Assembly (NCBI GenBank): GCA_032717465.1
Contig: CM064671.1
Coordinates: 54,838,491-54,902,490 of the forward strand
Direction of reading: 5' to 3'
Length of the DNA stretch: 64,000 nt
Source of the DNA: Coenobita brevimanus
Taxonomy: Eukaryota; Arthropoda; Malacostraca; Decapoda; Coenobitidae
In this document: one piece after another, positions 1 to 11,149 of the stretch
How the letters are laid out: every line of letters starts with the position of its first letter
Numbering within the stretch: the first letter of the stretch is position 1
Made by a program: the position numbers and the translations under genes
The notes under the pieces: generated by a model
What the model was told of the DNA's origin: nothing
What the model saw: the letters and a program-made list of their open reading frames with translations, nothing else
Database searches by the model: none

Positions 1-760
1 TATTGACTGACCTTTTGTAATGCCAGCAACCACGTCATGGCCTCTGCTTGACCAGCTTAGGCAGTTTAACCACCAGAGAAGCTGTCAGCCAGTTCCTGTT
101 GCCCAACGATATCCAATATCATATATTAAGACACCAATAACCAAGATAATACTGATCATGTGTTTTACTTATCAGCAACACTTTGCTATTATCACACATG
201 GGGTATTAGTAGTAATAATGGTAATGACCTATGATAGAGTTTGTAAAGTAACAGTGGTTACGTCGAGTTAAGGAACGAGCACACCACCGACAACTACAAA
301 CATCTGCATATAGCTTTCGGCTGTTTAATGTTACACACTGACTGGATACAACCGTCAAAATGATAAGTTGTATGATTACAGAGCTCACTATCATACGAAT
401 ATACTACTATTTTATATCGCCCTGCATTCAGATCGTGGTGTACAAATAAGTATACTATGGAGTAAAACACTGTGTAATGTGTTTTTATTCATTATCATAA
501 AAAAAAAAAAAAAAACATTATTTCCTAAGACAAATGGATGACGGAAGGGTGATTGAGACAATGCAACAAGGCCTTACCCTTTTGCCTTTGAATGTGAGGA
601 GGGTGGAGGGTAGACGAATGAATGGGATCGAGGGAGGGGGCGGGAGGGGTTGAAACTGGGGGTGCGGCGGTGCCACATATACCAACCTGCTCGTCGAGCC
701 GGTCGCCCGACTTTTGCTGGAGACTGTACCTGTCCACGAACTAGTCTCAGAGCTGAAGAT
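1..760. other. no recognisable gene
   Basis: I see no supported coding exon here on either strand. Short ORFs are not family-like. A poly-A run lies near 500-515 and a purine-rich stretch near 595-660. The region lies downstream of the last IR exon found (7222-7359, minus strand), so later exons of that gene could lie here or further left, but I could not recognise one. Confidence 0.5.
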
Positions 761-1588
761 TTGACTTTACCCTGTGACCTAAACTAGAGAATCGACAAAA
801 TGCTCCCACAATCAAATTCTTTCCATTTTGCCTAGCCCTTGACCTTTCCACAATTTTGTTTCAGATCACATTAAAACTGTAAGTTTATTTTCTCCAGTCA
901 CACGACTTTTGACCTTTCCCTGTGGCATTTTCTTTGTATAACTGTTTTCAGAGTCGAATCTCACTATTGCTATTTTCGCCTAAACGTTCCCACAAAGTCT
1001 ACTCTACACTGTATAAAATATAAAAGTGGTATAAGGTGGCCTTTACACGAGACCTTGACCTTTGATACTGTTATAAAAATAAAGCAGTCTGTCAACATCT
1101 TGAGTGATTCTCAGATCATCCACCAAGTTTGATCCAGACCAGATAAAACCTGCTTTAATACTTTTCTTCTCATACAGACACATGGGTCGAAATTTAGCCC
1201 TTGCCTTTTGACCTTGATCTTTGACTGATTGAGTAAATTTGATTAATTTCATGATCTTTGATTTTGAGTAAATTTGAATAATTTCATTATTGCATGGCAT
1301 GTAACACTTCCACGAAGCTTGGTTGAAAACAAATCAAAACTGAATAAATCTTGTTATGTGACCTTGACTTTTGACCTTCCCTTTGAATCTGACTTTTGAC
1401 TGATTGTTCTCAAAATTTTATCCTTTCATTCCTTGCTTTAATTTAACCGTTCCACAAAAGTTTATCTAAACTGGATTTCGACGTTTATGTTGACCTTTCC
1501 CAGTGACCTTAATCTTTGACTTACTGTTAAAAATACAGGTATATTCTTTTCCAGACCCACCATCCTTCTACCATATTTGGTTAAAATC
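760..1588. repeat. degenerate tandem array with TGACCTTTGAC-type motifs (left part)
   Basis: Related units of roughly 140-160 bp each carry a variant of TGACCTTTGAC or TGACCTTGA, plus phrases such as 'tctaaactggat' and 'ccacaaagttt'. Motif positions include about 769, 840, 909, 1052, 1205, 1362 and 1490. The array resumes at 5807-6080. The LINE at 1600-5795 has split one array, and its target-site duplication lies exactly at the two array edges. Function is unknown. Confidence 0.6.
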
Positions 1589-1599
1589 GGAACAAAACT
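1589..1599 (+). repeat. TSD of I-group LINE copy 1 (left)
   Basis: GGAACAAAACT occurs here and again at 5796-5806, directly after the (CAA)n tail of the LINE. This 11-bp direct repeat fixes both ends of the insertion. Confidence 0.9.
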
Positions 1600-2034
1600 C
1601 TCTTGTCCTCACTTTCATGGCAGAGGATATCAGAGACCTGGACTCACAAATTGCGGTAGCCACTGCCAAGCCATCTCTCTGAAACTGGGGATTACTTTGA
1701 AGGCAGCCTCAATTGCCTCTGCTGTCGATCGCAACATCGATCAAGCAATCAACAAGAAACTGCAGGGCCTCGGCGCCCATCCTGTCCATCGCCACCCGAC
1801 TCGCTCCTCAGGGGGAACCACTGACTTCTCCATGCAGGGCTGCTCACTCATTCAAGCAGGCCAAGCCCCGGAATTCCGCCACCCTATCTCCCGCCCCTGA
1901 GCAGACTTGACCTCTCCCCCTTCAAGAGCAAGTACGCCCTTGGTGGCGACTGAAATAGGTATGGCCTCACCTCAGATGCCGGAGGACGACCGTCTCTCTC
2001 TGTCTCCAGACGGCAGGACTCCTCCTCCCTTAGA

Positions 2035-2861
2035 CTCCTCCAGTGGAACTGTCTAGGAGCATGGCATAAGCTCCCGCTTTTGCAGGAGGTGGCCAACAGG
2101 GAGTGCCCTCACATTATCCTACTGCAGGAGACCCTGCTCCCAGATAGTTCCACTTTTCGTCTCTCAGATTACACCACCCATCTCCTTCCATATGCTCATG
2201 GCATCACACGGGGATGTGCCATTCTGGTTCAGGACCACATCACATGCACGGATTGTTAGCCTCCTCCTTTCTGTGGACCTGATGTGGCGGTCCAGGGCTT
2301 GGTTCTCCACCTGGCGACGTCGTCCCTGACAGTATACAACGCATACCATTCCACAGGGGCCTCTTCGAAATGGGAGATTTGTTTCCCCAGGCTGCCAAGG
2401 GTGCTGTGTACGTTGGGGGCGACTTTAACGCCCACCAAGCCCTTCTCTCATCGCCTCTTCCGTCCAGTGATGCAGGGCAGCACATCTCTTTGGTACTGGA
2501 GGAGATGGATGGTGTATCCCTTTTGAACGATCCTGAGGTTGCCACACACGTAGGTGGGTGCTGTCTCGACCTGTCTTTTGTGTCATCCCCCCTGGCGGGC
2601 TCAGCGAATTGGTCGCTCCACCCACATCTCATTCGTGACCACTTCACGGTCGAAGTCACATTACCGATGGCTCCACTTCCGCCTTCCCCTTTCCCGGCGC
2701 CTAGGTGGGATCTCCGCAGGGCTGACTGGTTGGTTTTTGACCATGCATTAGCTGTGGTTTTTGAGGCGTCTCCTCCTGCCCTGGACCTCAAGAGTCAAGC
2801 GAATCAATTAACCCACGCTTTTTCCCAGGCAGCCACTCTCACTATTCCACTTCAACGATGA
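2035..2861 (+). pseudogene. LINE copy 1 APE endonuclease remnant
   Basis: The domain would nick target DNA for target-primed reverse transcription. An open stretch at 2370-2861 carries GGDFNAH, the canonical endonuclease block. The later SDH catalytic block of the family reads RDH here (near 2635), so a key serine is lost. The N-terminal half (LLQWNC near 2040, LLQETLL near 2120) is in other frames, so the gene carries frameshifts. The equivalent segment of the copy at 8621-14810 keeps SDH. Confidence 0.75.
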
Positions 2862-3463
2862 TCCATGCAGTGCTATTGAGATGACTGGATTTACTGCGAC
2901 AGAGTCAGGGAATTGAATCACAGGCTCAGTGTGGCGCGCAGCCAGTACCAGCAGCGCCGAACATCCCCGCACCATCGGTACCTGGCTGCTGTCATGCGCC
3001 ATATGACGTCGGAAAAGCGCTGCCTTAAGGATGATACGTGGATTAGATAGTGTTGTACCTTGGATTCTCACTCCACTCCCCCTGAGATGTGGAAGCGAAT
3101 CAGGTCCATCTCTGATCCACGTCCTCCTCGCCCGCTGTCACACCCTGATCCTGCTGCTGACGCAGCCGTCTCACGCAGCATTTCGCAGACCGTTCTGCTT
3201 CCCACAATCTTCCGCGCTCTGTCCGAGCCCTACAGGAGCAGTTTTTGGCTTCTCGTGTTGCTGCTGTACAGGCTGCCTGTGCCAGACCTGACCCCACTGA
3301 TCATCCCATCACTGGTGGAGAGCTTCGTAAAGCACTGTGACACAGGACCGACACTGCGCCTGAGCTCGACGGGCTCGCCTACTCGCTTTTGCCCAGTGCT
3401 GGAGATTGTGGTACTGAGAGACTCCTTCAACTCCTGTTCAATCTCTCATGATCTGAGGATTGT

Positions 3464-4842
3464 TTGCTGAGGTCGTGGAAGACACCTGTTATCCACCCGA
3501 TTCCCAAACCTCGCGATCCCGGCACCATGCACCCTATCTTGCTTCTTAGCTGTGTGGCTAAGACGACAGAAAGGGCTGTTTGTGCTCACCTTGCCTGGCG
3601 TCTGGGACTGTTGCACCCAAGGACTTTGCATATCATCCTGGCAGGAGTGCTTCTCACTGCCTTGCTTCTTTTCTCGGGGAGCTTTGAGGTGGATGGGGGG
3701 TGGCTGTCTTCCTGGACCTCAAGAAAGCCTTCGAGCTGGCAAGCCCCTTTGCCATCCAAGCAGCCCTTGCAGTCTGGGGAGTCTGGGGTAGACTCCTATC
3801 ATGGGTGGGGGATTTCTTTCTAAACCAAATGGCAGGGGTCAGATTCCAGGGGCAGCTCTCCTCATTCTACTACCATCTAAACGGCACGCCCCAGGGGAGC
3901 GTTCTCAGCCCCTTGCTTTTCAATGTTATGGTGGAAGGGCTACTGGCGGTGGACTATGGCCCTGGCATGACACTGCTCGTCTATGCAGACGATTTGGCAC
4001 TTGTCTTCTTGAGGGGTGACTGTTTCACCCAGGAGCCTGTTGCTCTTTCTCAGCTGTACGCCAGGTGCAGTGGACTTGGGTTGAAGGTTAACCTCGAGAA
4101 GACTAAGTGCCTACCTTTTGGTCTCCACCCTCCAGACCATCCTCTCTTGCTTGGTGGCTGCAGCATCGAGCTTGTTACACTCCATTGTTACCTGAGGGTA
4201 TATTTCAATACTGGCCTTATATTTGCTAAGCATGTCAGATACCAGCGAAAGCGGGCTGCCACCTGCATTTCCGCTCTCTGCTACCTTTCTTGCCTCAGTC
4301 TTGGGGCGTCTTATACTGTCCTACACTCTTTCTATGTTCACGCCATCTGCTCATTTGTGGATTATAGTGCCAAATGCCTCACTGGTGTTGCCCCACACAT
4401 CTCCCAGTCCTTGGAGGTGCTTCAGAATGAGGCACTCCGAGTTATGCTGCATGCTCCATGCTGGAACAGGTTGGTTAACCTGCGAATAGAGAGTGGGTTT
4501 CCGTCACTTGCACAGAGAATTGCTTTGCGTGTGACAGCTGAGATGCTCTGGCTAGTGCATCGCCATCCGCAACCGCCTGTCTCTGTTCTACTGCGGCGTC
4601 TAGCGAGCAGGCCCCCTGACCCGCTCCCCCACCTTGGCTGGGCTCGTGCCACTACGGCTGTACTTCACGTCTTGGGTGTGGCATCAGAGGTGTGCAGTGA
4701 CCATGATCTAGATTGTCCAGGGTACTCACCTCTCTCTCCCTGGTCGCCTCTCCCTTTCACTGTTGTCTATCCATCGGTGTCCAAGCCTCGCCACTCCATT
4801 CCAGCAGCAGCAGCACTGCTGTCAACTCTACAGCCTCAGTAG
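3464..4842 (+). pseudogene. LINE copy 1 reverse transcriptase remnant
   Basis: This is the RNA-dependent DNA polymerase of the LINE. The N-terminal palm segment is readable at 3464-3690 (SWKTPVIHPIPKPRDPGTM). A 380-residue open frame at 3700-4842 has motif A (FLDLKKAFELA), motif B (GTPQGSVLSPLLFN) and motif C (YADDLALVF), then the thumb. A frame change lies near 3690-3700. All three RT catalytic aspartates are visible, unlike the otherwise longer copy at 8621-14810, which has lost motif A. Confidence 0.8.
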
Positions 4843-5640
4843 TCTATTACACCAACGGCTCAGGGTTGTCTGGGGGTTCAGCGGGGGCAGCTTTTGTTTC
4901 TGGGACGCATACAGAATCCTGGTGCATCTCCAAGGGGGTATCTGCCCTTCAGGCTGAGCTGGTGGCAATTCTTGGTGTCTTGCACCATGCCTACAGACAC
5001 CAAGATCAGTGAGTCATTTTACACACTGACTCATTCTCCTCCCTTCAGTACCTGGAGTCTCTCTCCCTCGTATCCCACCGGTTCTTACTCACTGCTGTCT
5101 ATACAGTTTCCTCCCTCATCCAACGGCAGGGTGGCTTAGTGATTTTTAACTGGGTCCCAGGGCATGTTGGGATTGGGGGAAATGAACTGGCAGATGCAAC
5201 TGCACGTGTGGCTAGTGCCCTCACTGATATTACTTGCCAGCTCTGCCCTTGTGCCTCCCGAGTTCTCTCGGTGGTGGCTAGCACTATCTCCAGGCATACC
5301 AAAGATGACCATCAACTTTTTATTGCTGAAGGCTCGCACTCGGCCGCCTGGTACGCAACAGCCACTTCATATTCTCCTCTTTCCGTACCGACTAGTCAAA
5401 GTCTGGCATCTCTGCCTGGGGATCCTGTGCTATCGCCAGGTTGCCAGCTTCAACCCCGAACCGTGCCTCCATTGCTATGCACCATCCGCTGAACCCCTCT
5501 ACCATTACCTGCTCGACTGCCCGGCAACTGCCTTCCTTTGTGCGAGGACTGACGGGGACTTCCTCGTACTGGTGATGATCTCTTTGATGCGGCTCGGGTC
5601 GTTGTCAGTATGCCCTACCAGAGGCTTCTACACACTGTGA
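4830..5640 (+). pseudogene. LINE copy 1 RNase H and C-terminal remnant
   Basis: RNase H would degrade the RNA strand of the hybrid. The first catalytic block reads VYYTNGSG where the family, and the sister copy, read YTDGS, so the leading aspartate is replaced by asparagine. The ELVAIL helix block (near 4955) and the NWVPGHVGIGGNELAD block (5145-5200) are present in different frames. A C-terminal cysteine-rich tail follows to the stop near 5640. Multiple frameshifts make it inactive. Confidence 0.75.
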
Positions 5641-5795
5641 GAGATTATCCCTCTCCTTGGTAACTGCCTTCACTTTATGCCTTTGTCCTAGGACATCTGT
5701 CTAGCTATTTTTATTTTCTGTGTATCTCTGATGGGCTCTCTGTTTGCCTGTGTCCCACCAAGTGTGGGCGAACATCAACAACAACAAACAACAAA

Positions 5796-5806
5796 GGAAC
5801 AAAACT
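5796..5806 (+). repeat. TSD of I-group LINE copy 1 (right)
   Basis: GGAACAAAACT, identical to 1589-1599, follows the (CAA)n tail ending at 5795. Confidence 0.9.
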
Positions 5807-6080
5807 GTTAGTTATTTTGTTAAACACACACGGGTGGAACTTTTGCCTTGACCTGAAATCTTGACCTTTGACTGGTTCTTTTTCAAAGATGAATCCATTC
5901 TGGCCAAAATCCTCAAAAGTTTTCTTAAGTTTGGTCTAAACTGGATAAAAACTGCTTAAGCTGAGGTCATTGTTTGATCTTACCCTGTGAATTTCACTTT
6001 TGACTTTTTTTTTTTTTTTAAGCTTTACACCCTGGTTTACCTTTAATCATTTCACGAAAATGAGGTAAAATGGGATAAAG
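5807..6080. repeat. degenerate tandem array with TGACCTTTGAC-type motifs (right part)
   Basis: This continues the array at 760-1588 across the LINE insertion. TGACCTTTGAC occurs near 5862, and a decayed variant near 5985-6005 runs into a poly-T stretch. Confidence 0.6.
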
Positions 6081-6104
6081 ACATTTGTTTAACTTGTTAA
6101 CACG

Positions 6105-6179
<75 letters not shown>
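6105..6179. repeat. (CT)n microsatellite
   Basis: About 75 bp of CT dinucleotides with two CTGT interruptions, followed by a short CA-rich stretch. Confidence 0.95.
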
Positions 6180-6182
<3 letters not shown>

Positions 6183-6509
6183 GACACACACAGACAAACT
6201 TCTCTTGCTTCACGAGCGCAATTATAAAAAAATACAGAACAAGCTCCCAGAGAGCTAAAATTATTTTCATCAAAAAGTAGCCAGCCTCCATGGATTTTCT
6301 GAACTGCATGTTACACAGTGCAGTTATTACCAATACATATATATCAGCTAGTTTTTATTCTCCTCATAAATACATGTGTTTGACCTCTCGTTGGTGATTC
6401 AAGCTCACCTTAACAGTGATGTAGGCTATTTTGGTGGATTAGTCATGCAACCTTCGCGTGATTTTAGTCGCTCAAGAAATAACTCATGCATTGAATGGGT
6501 GTATGTCTA

Positions 6510-6840
6510 TCTCTCTGTCTGTTTATTGCCAGGCGCCTTAATCCTGTAAATGGTCACCACAGACGAAATGCTAGCAATTCACCTTGCCCTCTACCATTTG
6601 GCTGCCTTCTCTCCAACTAACACTTACCTTCCTCTTACACCTCTGAACCCCATCCCTCCTTATTTCGGTCTCTCCCTTCCCGTTCTTCCTCTACCTCACT
6701 CACCTACTCTTTCGTTGTAAGTCTCTTATTATTCGTTCTGTCTAAATTTTCATTTTTCTATATCTCAGAGCATAACTCCACATATTCCTCTCAGATAATT
6801 CTCTTCCACAGCTCTCATTCTTTGACATGTTGTGGGTGAC
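6510..6840 (-). mobile_element. RTE-type LINE 3' end, very decayed
   Basis: The plus strand reads 'gccaggcgccttaatcctgt' after a TCTATCTCTCTG stretch. This matches the 3' terminus of the other RTE copies in the window (e.g. 21893, 29440, 56042). In the minus frame at 6765-6850, RAVEENYLRGICGV corresponds to the RT C-terminal RAVEMSYLRGACGV of better copies. The copy is 5'-truncated and full of changes. Confidence 0.7.
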
Positions 6841-7221
6841 GAAATATTATACAGTATATAGTATAACTCCTGCAGTTCGGAAACTCTCATGAGCAAAATA
6901 AATATCAAGCAAAAAAGCAAAATCCTCAGAGTGAAACTTCTTACAGCCAAACACTGTAGAAGCTGCTGGACAGTAACGGTGGCCCAGTAAAGCGCTTAGC
7001 TAGAAACTGACCTGATAGAATCAGAGCTCTTCTCTGGAAATTGTCAGTTTGCTGGTGTGTGCTTGGGTACGATTGTGGGAGTTGTTAGTAAATAAATGAA
7101 GCAGAATAGACAACCATAACCTCCACTGAGCCGTCCCCACAGTATACGAGAACTCTCCCGGCAGAGTGGGAGAGGAGTGTTATCTATTGACCACCCAGTA
7201 AAAAAAAAAAAAAAAACTTAC
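6841..7221. other. intronic or intergenic sequence
   Basis: I recognise nothing here except a poly-A run at about 7200-7216 next to the IR exon donor site. If the IR gene continues leftward, this is intron. Confidence 0.5.
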
Positions 7222-7359
7222 TTCTTATAAAGTGTCTGACTGAGTCCTTCAATGGTGTCCAACCCGGGCGCCATCAGGTCTGCCACACGTTTGAAGAGCG
7301 GTGATCCCGACTGTATAAAATCCTCGACGAAAGCAGCACCCCAAGGCATCACTGTCATT
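7222..7359 (-). CDS. ionotropic receptor exon, start of ligand lobe S2
   Basis: This is the sixth and most downstream exon found of the minus-strand IR gene. It is 138 bp: one base completing a codon, 45 codons, then two bases. The acceptor is TTTTCCTGCAG and the donor is AA|GTAAGT. Its first base completes the codon left open by the pore exon at 26081-26346, an exact phase match across an 18.7-kb intron. The product begins MTVMPWGAAFVEDF and has SPLFKRVADLM and DTIEGLSQTLYK. This resembles the segment that follows the PKYPPR-ET(I/V)E motif in decapod IRs (a 'TMP.G..F..F' stretch, then a 'V.EGL..AL' stretch). The next exon was not found in 1-7221. Confidence 0.75.
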
Positions 7360-8610
7360 CTGCAGGAAAATTTACGAGAAATACAGAATGATATATTCTA
7401 ATGCGGTCTGTCCATCTTTACCCTCTCGTGCTGACGTTTTTAGTTGTGTTTAATTTCAATTTTCATTTACCTAAGAGTCAGTCACAGATGCCTTAGACTG
7501 GCAATTTTAATAAGTCTATCGATTTCGGGTCATCTCTAGTATTCGATTTTAGCCAACGTTTAAGCTATTTGAGTCATTGGAACCAAAGATTTTTTACTTG
7601 GCAGTTATTTTCTTAATTTTGCAGGTAATTTCCAGTGTTCAGTGACAAAGTAAGGCAATACTACGGTGATACGTTCATTCCACAACACTTTTTCATGAAG
7701 GAAACAAATTACCAATGCTAAACTCTTGTTACATATCACTTACACAGCAATACACAAATAGTGCTTTATATCCTTTTCCTTAACACTTTATTATTAGCCT
7801 GATTCCCACATTAACTTTAATGCAATCAGTATTCCTACCTGAAACAGTATTGAAATTCTTGTTGTTTCGCTGAACCCTACTGTCAGTTGGACTTCTCAGG
7901 ATATATACCTTGTTAAAACTGCCTCAGAAAAACTTAGATTATTGAAGAGCGTAACTTCTTCATCGACGAGCAGTTAGCAATGATTTATGTGTCATGTGTG
8001 TTCTCAGCACGAATACTGTTCACTTTTGTGCAGAGGATGTGGAGTGGTTGCAATAAAACAATTTGAGAAAATTTAAAACAATGCAAAAAGCAATATTAAT
8101 AACTCAGTTATTATAAATGATCTACCACGCCTTCAGGTAAGAAGGAATGGTGTATCCCTTGCATTATTTTAGAGATACTTCTATGGTAAATGCTAAAATG
8201 AAGTTGCATTCATTGGACCACCTCTACATGCCTTTCCCCATGCTACACGGGCATCTGGTTCTGTTTATAACTTGACTGTCACATTGCCATACTGCACAAC
8301 TTCTGCCCATCGGAAGTCATTACTGCTTCTCTTTGGATTTGCATCCACAGGTTCGTTTCCTCCCAAGCTTTAACCTTGAGGAGTTCAAGTCCAATCTTTA
8401 TTTATGAACTGAGGTAACTTGTTGTCTAGTGTTTGGATTTATTTCGGTATTTAATATGTGTTTTTTCTTCTAGTCATTTTCTGTAAAAAAAAAAAAAAAA
8501 AATCTAATGTTCATCTCTTTACGGTTTACAGTAGTGTTCAGTATTAGCATGTTACAGTTGTGGTTCAGGCAATAGTGGACAGATTATGATGATGAAATCA
8601 TATGTGCAAT
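7360..8610. other. IR intron sequence without a recognised element
   Basis: AT-rich sequence with no supported ORF. A poly-A stretch lies near 8485-8502. It belongs to the 18.7-kb intron between IR exons 26081-26346 and 7222-7359. Confidence 0.6.
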
Positions 8611-8620
8611 TAGGGCTGCG
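8611..8620 (+). repeat. TSD of I-group LINE copy 2 (copy 1 of 3)
   Basis: TAGGGCTGCG occurs here, at 14811-14820 and at 14994-15003. See the finding on three copies of the same target duplication. Confidence 0.9.
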
Positions 8621-9176
8621 CGCACTCTGCTGCCTGCCTCCACACCGACAACATCTCCTGTTCCTGACTACTACAACAAGGGTAACAGCTCTCCAGTTCG
8701 CCGTTGATCGAGCTGCTCTGCCCTTTTGTATCACGCCAGTGCTTGAGGTGTTGCTGTTGTTGTTGCTTGCCGCCATTTCTCAGACCACGCCTTGGTCTTC
8801 AGCCACAGTAGTGTATCGGGGTACATGCACTTGTGGGTACTCGCCCTGCTGTGGTTCTTTTTGCCTTCTCCTGTATTTCCTTTCTGGCCCTAGAGACCCC
8901 TGTTTAGAGTGGTACGAAGCCGAACTCCGCAGATTCCAGGCGCAGGCCTGGTTCACAAGGAGGCCCCTTAGAGGGGTGGTTATAGGAAGCCGCAGGGCGG
9001 GCCAAAAACTCGATAGGGATAGGGTTAGGAAAGTCCTTCGGGGCAATAGTAGGGCTGTCTCGTCCTCTGCTGGCAGGGGGACAGTAATCGCTATTGTAGG
9101 TAGGCTCCTTCCTGCGTTCTGGGTGATTGTACGAGTGCTTGAGAGTGTGCCTGTGTGTGTGTATCGGCCGCCAGCT

Positions 9177-11140
9177 ATGGCAGGCCATACGGCGCCCTCG
9201 CCAAAGGGGCCGTTGAAGACTCCGCCGGCTTCCCATGATCCCAGGCTTGCTTCGAAGATACCAGTTCCATCCACTAATCCTGGCAAGTCATCTCTGCAGA
9301 TGTCTGGGAAGCGATCTCGACATGGGTCTGGGAGCAGCGCGGCTTCTGGATCGGGTGGCCCGCCTCCAGCCAATACCGTGAGAGTTGGCCATTCCGGTGG
9401 ATCTTCTGCTTCGGGTACTCCCCCTCCTGCCTCTGCACCTCGGCGCAAGGTGCTCCGTAGCAACGTGGATGAGATGGAGGGCATCCAGCCTACAAATCCA
9501 CCATCTTGTGCCCCTTGTCAGTCGCGTCCTGCCTTGCCTCCTACATCTGCGGCTGGATCTGGGGGTGTGCCTGAGTCTGTTAGGGATGCGGACGGTGATT
9601 TTGTCCTGGTGGAGCGTGGTGGCCGCCGTCAGCGGCGGGCTCATGCTGGGGGGGATTTTTCTGCGCCTGCTCCGGCTCGGTTCACACCGCCTGCACGTCC
9701 ATCGGTATCGGTGAAGGCACCGCCCCCGCCTCGCTCTGTCTTCCCAGCCTTCAGGGTGCCCCAACAGGAGGGTTTCGCACGTCTTACTACGCTGTGGCAG
9801 CCCTGGAGCGTCGCTTCCCGGATCTGACGGTGGTGAATCGCTTTGGGAGGGACGACTCTTGCGTTCTCATCCCACAGACGGAGACGGCTCACCGCCAACT
9901 GAAGCTTGTGGCAGAGGACGAGGCGGCGGAAGACCAATTAGTGGAACTATCGCCAGGCGGGCAAACTACAAGGGCTGTGGTGATGGGGTACCCGCGCCGC
10001 ATGCCGCTCGAGATCCTCAAGCGGCACGATCTCGTGGAGGAAGCGGAGCGGTGTCAACAACAGAGGACACGCGAGGAGACAATGCAGGTGCGGGTGACCC
10101 TGCGGGGCCCCCTCGTCCCCTCTCTCGACCTCGGCAACTGGGGGACCTACTGGCTCCGTCCTTACACCCCGGAACCATTGAGATGCTACAGGTGTCAGCG
10201 CTATGGACACTACAGATCATCATGCAACAGGCCTATAGTCTGCGGGATGTGCAGCGGGGCGCACGATACCACGCAGTGCCTCGAGAAATTCAAGGCAAAG
10301 GAAACGGTACGATCCCGGTGCCCCAACTGTCAAGGTGCTCACCATGCATGGCACCCAGCCTGTCCTGCCCGAGTGCGCAGGGTGGAGCAGGGACGGAAGT
10401 CCCAGGTCTCTTGGGTGCAGGAGCAGCAAGCGTCCTTGGCCACGCCGGCTCCTCCAGGAACCTTTGTTTGGGGCCAACAATGCCATGCTCCGACAAACGC
10501 CGCCTCACCTGTGGTAACCAACGAGGACTTCCCGCCACTGCCAGGTGCGGCAGTCGCCGTCTCGACGGTGGCAGAGGTGCACGCCCCCCCGCCGACGGGT
10601 CAGCCCAAACCACAGAGGGTTCCTCGTCCCAGGCCTCCTGCTCCTCCTGTGCCCTCCCCTCAACCTCAGTCACAGGTGAAAGGATCAACCGACCCTGGGT
10701 TTGTCCTCCAAGCCATGGGGGAAATGATGATCGGCATCGTAGGCCTCCTGGCAAATGCACTTCCCCTCACCTGCCCCAAAGAGGAGCTGCTTGGTGCGGC
10801 GCAGGCGCTGGTCTCAGGGGTACTGGCCAAGGTCGGTGGTGGGGTGGCGCTGGCGCAGCAACCCCAGGACACCCGTGCTGCGGCAGCCCCAGGGAGAGCC
10901 ACAGGTGACACAGGTGCCCGCCGAGGCCCAGGGGAGCCAGTCAACCCCGACTCCCGAGGAGATGCGGGGCAGGGCCAGAGACAGGGGCCGCACGGAGAGC
11001 CGCGACCCTCGTGTGAGGAGGGCGTCGGAGGGAGAGCGGAACAGTCCGAGACTGCGTTCCCCCGTGGTCTCGTGGGCGTCCCTCGGGTCGCCCCGTGTGT
11101 CGCGGGAGGGGGCGGGGACGCGACTCCGCCTCTCCCCAGA
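9177..11140 (+). pseudogene. LINE copy 2 gag-like ORF1
   Basis: ORF1 encodes the RNA-binding structural protein of the LINE. The start at 9177 (MAGHTAPSPKG) opens a proline/serine-rich, probably disordered region in one frame to about 9785. The rest continues in another frame from 9794 (ALERRFPDLTVV). The YWLRPYTPEPLRCYRCQRYG stretch leads into three zinc knuckles: CYRCQRYGHYRSSC (10184-10225), CGMCSGAHDTTQC and CPNCQGAHHAWHPAC. A basic, proline-rich tail follows. No stop separates gag from the endonuclease in this frame: the open frame runs to 11335, past the LQWNC motif at 11169. Confidence 0.8.
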
Positions 11141-11149
11141 CAGAGCATC

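Larger units (their letters stand above)
1600..5795 (+). mobile_element. I-group LINE copy 1, 5'-truncated and decayed
   Basis: This non-LTR retrotransposon copy is bounded by an 11-bp TSD and ends in a (CAA)n tail. It retains in order a remnant of gag sequence without clear zinc knuckles, an APE-type endonuclease (about 2040-2860), a reverse transcriptase (about 3464-4700) and an RNase H domain (about 4830-5200). It is a relative of the longer copy at 8621-14810 and aligns with it from the endonuclease start (LLQWNC-type motif near 2040) to the tail. Several frame changes and stops make it non-coding. RNase H after RT together with an APE endonuclease points to the I superfamily (I, R1, LOA, Ingi groups); I cannot place the clade more finely. 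Confidence 0.85.

Noticed and set aside
1..7221. Further IR exon downstream of 7222
   Set aside because: Looked for the expected S2 and last membrane segment on the minus strand and found no stretch with matching motifs and splice sites.
8780..9484. 234-residue minus-strand open frame
   Set aside because: Antisense shadow of the GC-rich LINE leader and gag. No family features.
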